Origin: Crossaster papposus
Taxonomy: Eukaryota; Echinodermata; Asteroidea; Velatida; Solasteridae
NCBI GenBank assembly: GCA_037893245.1
Contig: JBAIAA010000102.1
Span: 744,001-808,000 of the forward strand
DNA: 64,000 bases
Direction: 5' to 3'
Part shown: piece after piece, positions 57,557 to 64,000 of the stretch
Layout: each line of letters begins with the position of its first letter
Numbering within the stretch: position 1 is the first letter of the stretch
Made by a program: the position numbers and the translations under genes
The notes under the pieces: generated by a model
The model's database searches: none
Told to the model about the DNA's origin: nothing
The model's input: only the letters and a program-made list of their open reading frames with translations

Positions 57557-57638
57557 CATCGGCCAGGACGAGGACTCGAACCCAGGCGATGAAACCTCGG
57601 AAACGAGGACCCTAACCACTCGGCCATTCGACTACCGG
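57557..57638 (-). ncRNA. tRNA-like, alpha type 4
   Basis: Intact boxes. The terminator is T14-like, then CTTTATTTTTTTT. Confidence 0.6.
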
Positions 57639-58009
57639 TGAACGTTGTTTCAAATCGATGGGACTTATGTTTGAAAACTGGAGTAATAGCTCCAGTATAG
57701 AATGAAGTAACATTTTCATTACTCCACCACTCCCCGCTTCTTTTAAAGTAAATCAAGAACAGGACGTACGTCTGCATTGGTGCTATGGTAAGGGGGAAAT
57801 GAAGAACAAAAAGTAAAGTGGTGTTGACTAGGCAATTCAGGGGTACAGACCTATGACTGAACACGTTGACCGACTCCCATATAGGACTCGTCACCCTGGC
57901 GAATTAATCCGTTGAGCTAACTCCGGTTGGTATTTGAAGACTATTATTTAAATCTTTTAAAGATAAGATTGCGAAATTTCGCGCGTTAAAACTGCAAACA
58001 AAATAAAAC

Positions 58010-58091
58010 ATCGGCTAGGACGAGGACTCGAACCCAGGCGATTGAACCCCGCAAACGAGGAGCCTAACCACTCGGCCATTGGACTACCAGT
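58010..58091 (-). ncRNA. tRNA-like, beta type 2
   Basis: Intact boxes. The T run is broken (TTTTATTTTG), so termination would be weaker than in its relatives. Confidence 0.57.
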
Positions 58092-58538
58092 CGACATTGT
58101 TTCAAAACGATGTGACTTATGTTTGAAAACTGGAGTATTAGCTCCAGTATAGAGTGAAGAAAAAAAAGTTATGTGGTGTTGACCAAGCATTCAGGGGATC
58201 GAACCCGTGACTTTACTCACTGAACGACCACCCATATAGGACTCTTTTGGGTTCTAGGATTCCCGGCCCACCACACATCCTTCCCTGTCCATGTTCATGT
58301 AACCCGTAGGCCACGCTACCGTAAAGGGAGGACTGACGGAGCGAGGCCCTAGCTCTTGCCGCCTATGCAAGCAAACGAGCTCCGTCCCTATACTAAGGTG
58401 CGCACCTGAACTCCGCGGACAGTACCAGCCTGACGAATTAAGCCGCTGAGCTAACTCCGGTTGGTGATTGAAGACGATCAATTAATTCTTTTATAGATAA
58501 GATTGCGAAATCGCGCGCGTTAAAACTGAGGAAAAAAT

Positions 58539-58621
58539 GACGTCGGGCAGAACGGGGACTCGAACCCAGGCGATGGAACCCCGCAGACGAGGAGCCTAAC
58601 CAGTCGGCCATTCGACTACCA
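58539..58621 (-). ncRNA. tRNA-like, gamma type 4
   Basis: Identical to gamma 3. Confidence 0.58.
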
Positions 58622-59770
58622 GTCAACACTGTTTGAAATCGATGTGACTTAATAGGTTTGGAAGCTGGAGTAATAGCTCTATCCTACATCTGCTCAAAGG
58701 AAGAAGGAGAAACTGTGTTTTCAGGGTTAATGAGCCGCCCACGCATTAATTGTCCAAAAATTCGACTTATTTTATGTCGAGAGAGGGCGCGCCACACAAA
58801 TAGAAGTCACAAGCAAAGCGCGGGCTCAAAGGAAACAACACAAAATCAGACAAACGGCGCTGCCTCGCGACACTCGGGAGTAGGGTGGCAATGTATAGAT
58901 TTGTCATTGGAAATTTAGAAATTTAAATACAATTTTCTTGTTTGCATTGGGTAAGAATTATTCAAAAAAAATCACCGGTCAACCCACCAAAAATCGAAAA
59001 GAATATGACATGCTGGTCGTCATGTTTCTGTAGTCCCTGAACACAATGAGAGTTCTAAGTATTTTAATAAGATCGTGAAAGTATCTATAGGCGTTTTAGC
59101 GCTTAGGTCTATGGGAATTGATTTGCTCCGTTTCACCCAAAGGGCTCTGTGTTAATAAACCCCGGTCACAACGTATCGTACGGAATGTTGTCGTGGTAAG
59201 GCCTGGTCACAACGAACCCACGACGCATTTGTTCCACGGCACGACATAAAATTTGGGTAGATCGTGGGTCATCGGGGGTCGTCACAAGACAGTCCTACGA
59301 AATTTCGAGCATCGTAGCATCGATGTACGTACATGTACGTATAATAATGACGCCTTGATCAAGGCTAAAGAAAACTATGCATAGAAAGTTCAAGAAATTT
59401 AAAATTCGTATTAATCTCTATTCCACTTCTTGTGAAAGTCCAAGGTCGGCATCGAAATGGATTTAGAAATTACAAGTCGATTTGCAAGCCGGGGGGGGGG
59501 GGGGGGGGGGGGACTACATTTTACGTTTGCACTTTCACAAACATAGCATTCAAATGTATTGTAACGTCGAGCGACACATCAGAGCCAACACACCCCGCTT
59601 GCGTACATTGACCGAGTCCCATATAGTCCCATATAGGACTCTTCACCCTGGCAAATTAGGCCGTTGAGCTAACTCCGGAAAGTATTTGAAGACTATAATT
59701 TTATTCTTCTAAAGATAAGATTGCGAAATTGAGAGCCTTAAAACTGCGAAAAAAAATAAAGAAAAAAAAA

Positions 59771-59852
59771 CATCGGCCAGGACGAGGCCTCGAACCCAGG
59801 CGATGAAACCTCGAAAACGAGGACCCTAACCACTCGGCCATTCGACTACCGG
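59771..59852 (-). ncRNA. tRNA-like, alpha type 5 (variant B box)
   Basis: Shares GGTTCGAGGCC and the CCTCGTTTTCGAGG stem-loop with alpha 1. Confidence 0.55.
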
Positions 59853-60232
59853 TGAACGTTGTTTCAAATCGATGGGACTTATGTTTGAAAACTGGAGTAA
59901 TAGCTCCAGTATAGAATGAAGTAACATTTTCATTACTCCACCACCCCCCGCTTCTTTTAAAGTAAATCAAGAACAGGACGTACGTCTGCATTGGTGCTAT
60001 GGTAAGGGGAAAATGAAGAACAAAAAGTAAAGTGGTGTTGACTAGGCAATTCAGGGGTACAGACCTATGACTGAACACGTTGACCGACTGCCATATAGGA
60101 CTCGTCACCCTGGCGAATTAATCCGTTGAGCTAACTCCGGTTGGTATTTGAAGACTATAATTTAATTCTTCTAAAGATAAGATTGCGAAATTGCAAGCCT
60201 TAAAACTGCGAAAAAAAAAAAAAAAAAAAAAA

Positions 60233-60314
60233 ACATCGGCCAGGACGAGGACTCGAACCCAGGCGATGAAACCTCGGAAACGAGGACCCTAACCACTCGG
60301 CCATTCGACTACCG
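60233..60314 (-). ncRNA. tRNA-like, alpha type 6
   Basis: Matches alpha 2. It has an uninterrupted T run of over 20. Confidence 0.6.
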
Positions 60315-60686
60315 GTGAACGTTGTTTCAAATCGATGGGACTTATGTTTGAAAACTGGAGTAATAGCTGCAGTATAGAATGAAGTAACATTTTCATTACT
60401 CCACCACCCCCCGCTTCTTTTAAAGTAAATCAAGAACAGGACGTACGTCTGCATTGGTGCTATGGTAAGGGGAAAATGAAGAACAAAAAGTAAAGTGGTG
60501 TTGACTAGGCAATTCAGGGGTACAGACCTATGACTGAAAACGTTGACCGACTCCCATATAGGACTCGTCACCCTGGCGAATTAATCCGTTGAGCTAACTC
60601 CGGTTGGTATTTGAAGACTATTATTTAAATCTTTTGAAGATAAGATTGCGAAATTTCGCGCGTTAAAACTGCAAAAAAACAAAAAC

Positions 60687-60768
60687 ATGGGCAAGGACGA
60701 GGACTCGAACCCAGGCGATCGAACCCCGCAAACGAGGAGCCTAACCACTCGGCCATTGGACTACCAGT
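60687..60768 (-). ncRNA. tRNA-like, beta type 3
   Basis: Full length. It shows what the truncated copy at 53890-53946 has lost. The T run is TTTTTGTTTTTTT. Confidence 0.6.
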
Positions 60769-61215
60769 CGACATTGTTTCAAAACGATGTGACTTATGTT
60801 TGAAAACTGGAGTATTAGCTCCAGTATAGAGTGAAGAAAAAAAAGTTATGTGGTGTTGACCAAGCATTCAGGGGATCGAACCCGTGACTTTACTCACTGA
60901 ACGACCACCCATATAGGACTCTTTTGGGTTCTAGGATTCCCGGCCCACCACACATCCTTCCCTGTCCATGTTCATGTAACCCGTAGGCCACGCTACCGTA
61001 AAGGGAGGACTGACGGAGCGAGGCCCTAGCTCTTGCCGCCTATGCAAGCAAACGAGCTCCGTCCCTATACTAAGGTGCGCACCTGAACTTCGCGGACAGT
61101 ACCAGCCTGACGAATTAAGCCGCTGAGCTAACTCCGGTTGGTGATTGAAGACGATCAATTAATTCTTTTATAGATAAGATTGCGAAATTGCGCGCGTTAA
61201 AACTGAGGAAAAAAT

Positions 61216-61298
61216 GACGTCGGGCAGAACGGGGACTCGAACCCAGGCGATGGAACCCCGCAGACGAGGAGCCTAACCAGTCGGCCATTCGACTACCA
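61216..61298 (-). ncRNA. tRNA-like, gamma type 5
   Basis: Shares the GTCTGGTAG 5' flank with gamma 2. Confidence 0.58.
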
Positions 61299-62165
61299 GA
61301 CAACACTGTTTGAAATCGATGTGACTTAATAGGTTTGGAAGCTGGAGTAATAGCTCTATCCTACATCTGCTCAAAGGAAGAAGGAGAAACTGTGTTTTCA
61401 GGGTTAATGAGCCGCCCACGCATTAATTGTCCAAAAATTCGACTTATTTTATGTCGAGAGAGGGCGCGCCACACAAATAGAAGTCACAAGCAAAGCGCGG
61501 GCTCAAAGGAAACAACACAAAATCAGACAAACGGCGCTGCCTCGCGACACTCGGGAGTAGGGTGGCAATGTATAGATTTGTCATTGGAAATTTAGAAATT
61601 TAAATACAATTTTCTTGTTTGCATTGGGTAAGAATTATTCAAAAAAAATCACCGGTCAACCCACCAAAAATCGAAAAGAATATGACATGCTGGTCGTCAT
61701 GTTTCTGTAGTCCCTGAACACAATGAGAGTTCTAAGTATTTTAATAAGATCGTGAAAGTATCTATAGGCGTTTTAGCGCTTAGGTCTATGGGAATTGATT
61801 TGCTCCGTTTCACCCAAAGGGCTCTGTGTTAATAAACCCCGGTCACAACGTATCGTACGGAATGTTGTCGTGGTAAGGCCTGGTCACAACGAACCCACGA
61901 CGCATTTGTTCCACGGCACGACATAAAATTTGGGTAGATCGTGGGTCATCGGGGGTCGTCACAAGACAGTCCTACGAAATTTCGAGCATCGTGGCATCGA
62001 TGTACGTACATGTACGTATAATAATGACGCCTTGATCAAGGCTAAAGAAAACTATGCATAGAAAGTTCAAGAAATTTAAAAATCGTATTAATCTCTATTC
62101 CACTTCTTGTGAAAGTCCAAGGTCGGCATCGAAATGGATTTAGAAATTACAAGTCGATTTGCAAG

Positions 62166-62198
<33 letters not shown>

Positions 62199-62456
62199 CT
62201 ACATTTTACGTTTGCACTTTCACAAACATAGCATTCAAATGTATTGTAACGTCGAGCGACACATCAGAGCCAACACATCCCGCTTGCGTACATTGACCGA
62301 GTCCCATATAGTCCCATATAGTACTCTTCACCCTGGCAAATTAGGCCGTTGAGCTAATTCCGGAAAGTATTTGAAGACTATAATTTAATTCTTCTAAAGA
62401 TAAGATTGCGAAATTGCGAGCCTTAAAACTGCAAAAAAAAAAAAAAAAAAAAAAAA

Positions 62457-62538
62457 CATCGACCAGGACGAGGACTCGAACCCAGGCGATGAAACCTCAG
62501 AAACGAGGACCCTAACCACTCGGCCATTCGACTACCGG
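62457..62538 (-). ncRNA. tRNA-like, alpha type 7
   Basis: One stem change (CGAGG to TGAGG) gives a G-U pair, so the arm still folds. A T run of over 20 follows. Confidence 0.6.
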
Positions 62539-62908
62539 TGAACGTTGTTTCAAATCGATGGGACTTATGTTTGAAAACTGGAGTAATAGCTCCAGTATAG
62601 AATGAAGTAACATTTTCATTACTCCACCACCCCCCGCTTCTTTTAAAGTAAATCAAGAACAGGACGTACGTCTGCATTGGTGCTATGGTAAGGGGAAAAT
62701 GAAGAACAAAAAGTAAAGTGGTGTTGACTAGGCAATTCAGGGGTACAGACCTATGACTGAACACGTTGACCGACTCCCATATAGAACTCGTCACCCTGGC
62801 AAATTAATCCGTTGAGCTAACTCCGGTTGGTATTTGAAGACTATTATTTAAATCTTTTAAAGATAAGATTGCGAAATTTCGCGCGTTAAAACTGCAAAAA
62901 AAAAAAAA

Positions 62909-62990
62909 CATGGGCTAGGACGAGGACTCGAACCCAGGCGATCGAACCCCGCAAACGAGGAGCCTAACCACTCGGCCATTGGACTACCAG
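62909..62990 (-). ncRNA. tRNA-like, beta type 4
   Basis: Identical to beta 1 within the boxes. T13 follows. Confidence 0.6.
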
Positions 62991-63438
62991 TCGACATTGT
63001 TTCAAAACGATGTGACTTATGTTTGAAAACTGGAGTATTAGCTCCAGTATAGAGTGAAGAAAAAAAAGTTATGTGGTGTTGACCAAGCATTCAGGGGATC
63101 GAACCCGTGACTTTACTCACTGAACGACCACCCATATAGGACTCTTTTGGGTTCTAGGATTCCCGGCCCACCACACATCCTTCCCTGTCCATGTTCATGT
63201 AACCCGTAGGCCACGCTACCATAAAGGGAGGACTGACGGAGCGAGGCCCTAGCTCTTGCCGCCTATGCAAGCAAACGAGCTCCGTCACTATACTAAGGTG
63301 CGCACCTGAACTCCGCGGACAGTACCAGCCTGACGAATTAAGCCGCTGAGCTAACTCCGGTTGGTGATTGAAGACGATCAATTAATTCTTTTATAGATAA
63401 GATTGCGAAATCGCGCGCGTTAAAACTGAGGAAAAAAT

Positions 63439-63521
63439 GACGTCGGGCAGAACGGGGACTCGAACCCAGGCGATGGAACCCCGCAGACGAGGAGCCTAAC
63501 CAGTCGGCCATTCGACTACCA
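63439..63521 (-). ncRNA. tRNA-like, gamma type 6
   Basis: Identical to gamma 3. It is the last tRNA-like sequence of the array. Confidence 0.58.
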
Positions 63522-63703
63522 GTCAACACTGTTTGAAATCGATGTGACTTAATAGGTTTGGAAGCTGGAGTAATAGCTCTATCCTACATCTGCTCAAAGG
63601 AAGAAGGAGAAACTGTGTTTTCAGGGTTAATGAGCCGCCCACGCATTAATTGTCCAAAAATTCGACTTATTTTATGTCGAGAGAGGGCGCGCCACACAAA
63701 TAG

Positions 63704-63926
63704 TAACCTAATTGCACTGCTGCTTTGTTCGGGCTCCAGAATCGATACTAGGTTTAGATATGGGATAGATTCGAGCATAGAAACCAGAGTCCGAACAGAC
63801 AAACGTCTGGAAGGTGGATGGTAAAGGAGAAGAAAAAAAAAAAATTTGTAACAGCTGCTGTCCATTAGAACCTGGGCACAGATAAAGAAGTACACATAAT
63901 GTATAACTTGTACCGACCTGCTTTAC
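63704..63926. other. Array boundary and partial intron
   Basis: Unique sequence after the array. It has an A12 run at 63834-63845 and no other signal. It would be intron of the minus-strand gene at the right edge. Confidence 0.5.
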
Positions 63927-64000
63927 CTTGTCGTTCATCCACTCCTCGACCAGACTTAACACTGACAGTCTCTTATCTTGCGCCTTCACGCGCCGCAGTG
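63927..64000 (-). CDS. Partial coding exon of an unidentified gene
   Basis: The minus frame reads LRRVKAQDKRLSVLSLVEEW, then MNDK, and stops at a strong donor, AAG|GTAAAG (63921-63926). Composition is coding-like (charged, amphipathic helix pattern). The exon continues beyond the window. I do not recognise the protein. Its gene lies on the same strand as XPO1, and whether it is connected to the XPO1 locus cannot be seen. Confidence 0.5.

Larger units (their letters stand above)
56441..58651. repeat. Array unit 3 (type C)
   Basis: Alpha 57557-57638, beta 58010-58091, gamma 58539-58621. It has the shortest G run of the array (57281-57296). Confidence 0.9.
58652..61328. repeat. Array unit 4 (type A, full length)
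   Basis: Two alpha subunits (59771-59852, 60233-60314), beta 60687-60768 and gamma 61216-61298. The variants match unit 1, including the changed B box GGTTCGAGGCC in the first alpha and CGCGGACAGT after an extra T. Confidence 0.9.
61329..63551. repeat. Array unit 5 (type B)
   Basis: Alpha 62457-62538, beta 62909-62990, gamma 63439-63521. It shares GACCAGGACGAGG and ACACATCCCGC variants with unit 2. It has the longest G run (62168-62198). Confidence 0.9.
51473..63703. repeat. Higher-order tandem array of ~2.2-kb tRNA-like units
   Basis: The anchor TTTGGAAGCTGGAGTAATAG recurs at 51843, 54228, 56444, 58655, 61332 and 63555, giving units of about 2385, 2216, 2211, 2677 and 2223 bp. Each unit contains related subunits built around alpha, beta and gamma tRNA-like sequences on the minus strand, a single-copy stretch of about 800 bp and a G run. 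Shared variants place the units in the order A-B-C-A-B. The array ends abruptly at 63703. Confidence 0.92.

Noticed and set aside
51730..63521. Calling the tRNA-like sequences functional tRNA-Leu or tRNA-Ser genes
   Set aside because: The anticodon arm has a 4-nt loop and the acceptor stem pairs poorly, so they cannot act as normal tRNAs.

Overview
The window is nuclear DNA of a multicellular animal. The genes are split by GT-AG introns of 0.1 to 6 kb, coding DNA is a small fraction, and introns and spacers are packed with short DNA transposons, tRNA-derived SINEs and satellite-like tandem repeats. The encoded proteins are very close to vertebrate ones. Together with the TTAA-flanked repeat families, this suggests a marine invertebrate, probably a deuterostome (echinoderm, hemichordate or amphioxus). 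The phylum is an inference, not something the sequence proves.

Region 1 (1-29.3 kb, minus strand) is a complete exportin-1 gene (XPO1/CRM1). Twenty-one coding exons can be joined in frame to give 1069 residues, against 1071 in human from memory. No exon is missing, and the reactive cysteine of the NES groove is present. Nearly every intron larger than 1 kb carries at least one mobile element.

Region 2 (29.3-35.2 kb) is the divergent intergenic spacer. It presumably holds the XPO1 promoter and 5' UTR exon, which I could not place. Region 3 (35.2-41.4 kb, plus strand) is a complete three-exon RPS29 (uS14) gene for 56 residues. About 70 bp after its stop codon lies an unrecognised 51-codon ORF with coding-like composition.

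Region 4 (41.4-49 kb) has no recognised gene. It holds nested foldback elements and TTAA-flanked elements, some with telomere-like ends or loops.

Region 5 (49-63.7 kb) is a tandem array of about 2.2 kb units. Each unit carries three or four tRNA-like sequences on the minus strand with good A and B boxes, and most end in long T runs. The units follow a higher-order A-B-C-A-B order. An inverted partial copy lies to the left, separated by a Ty3/gypsy integrase fragment and a DNA transposon with an 8-bp target duplication. Region 6 (63.9-64 kb) is the edge of an unidentified minus-strand coding exon.

XPO1 and RPS29 are housekeeping genes (nuclear export, including ribosomal subunit export, and the small ribosomal subunit). 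Nothing in the sequence shows that they are co-regulated beyond their divergent placement. The most unusual structures are the tRNA-like higher-order array, the small ORF behind RPS29, and the density of TTAA-targeting elements.
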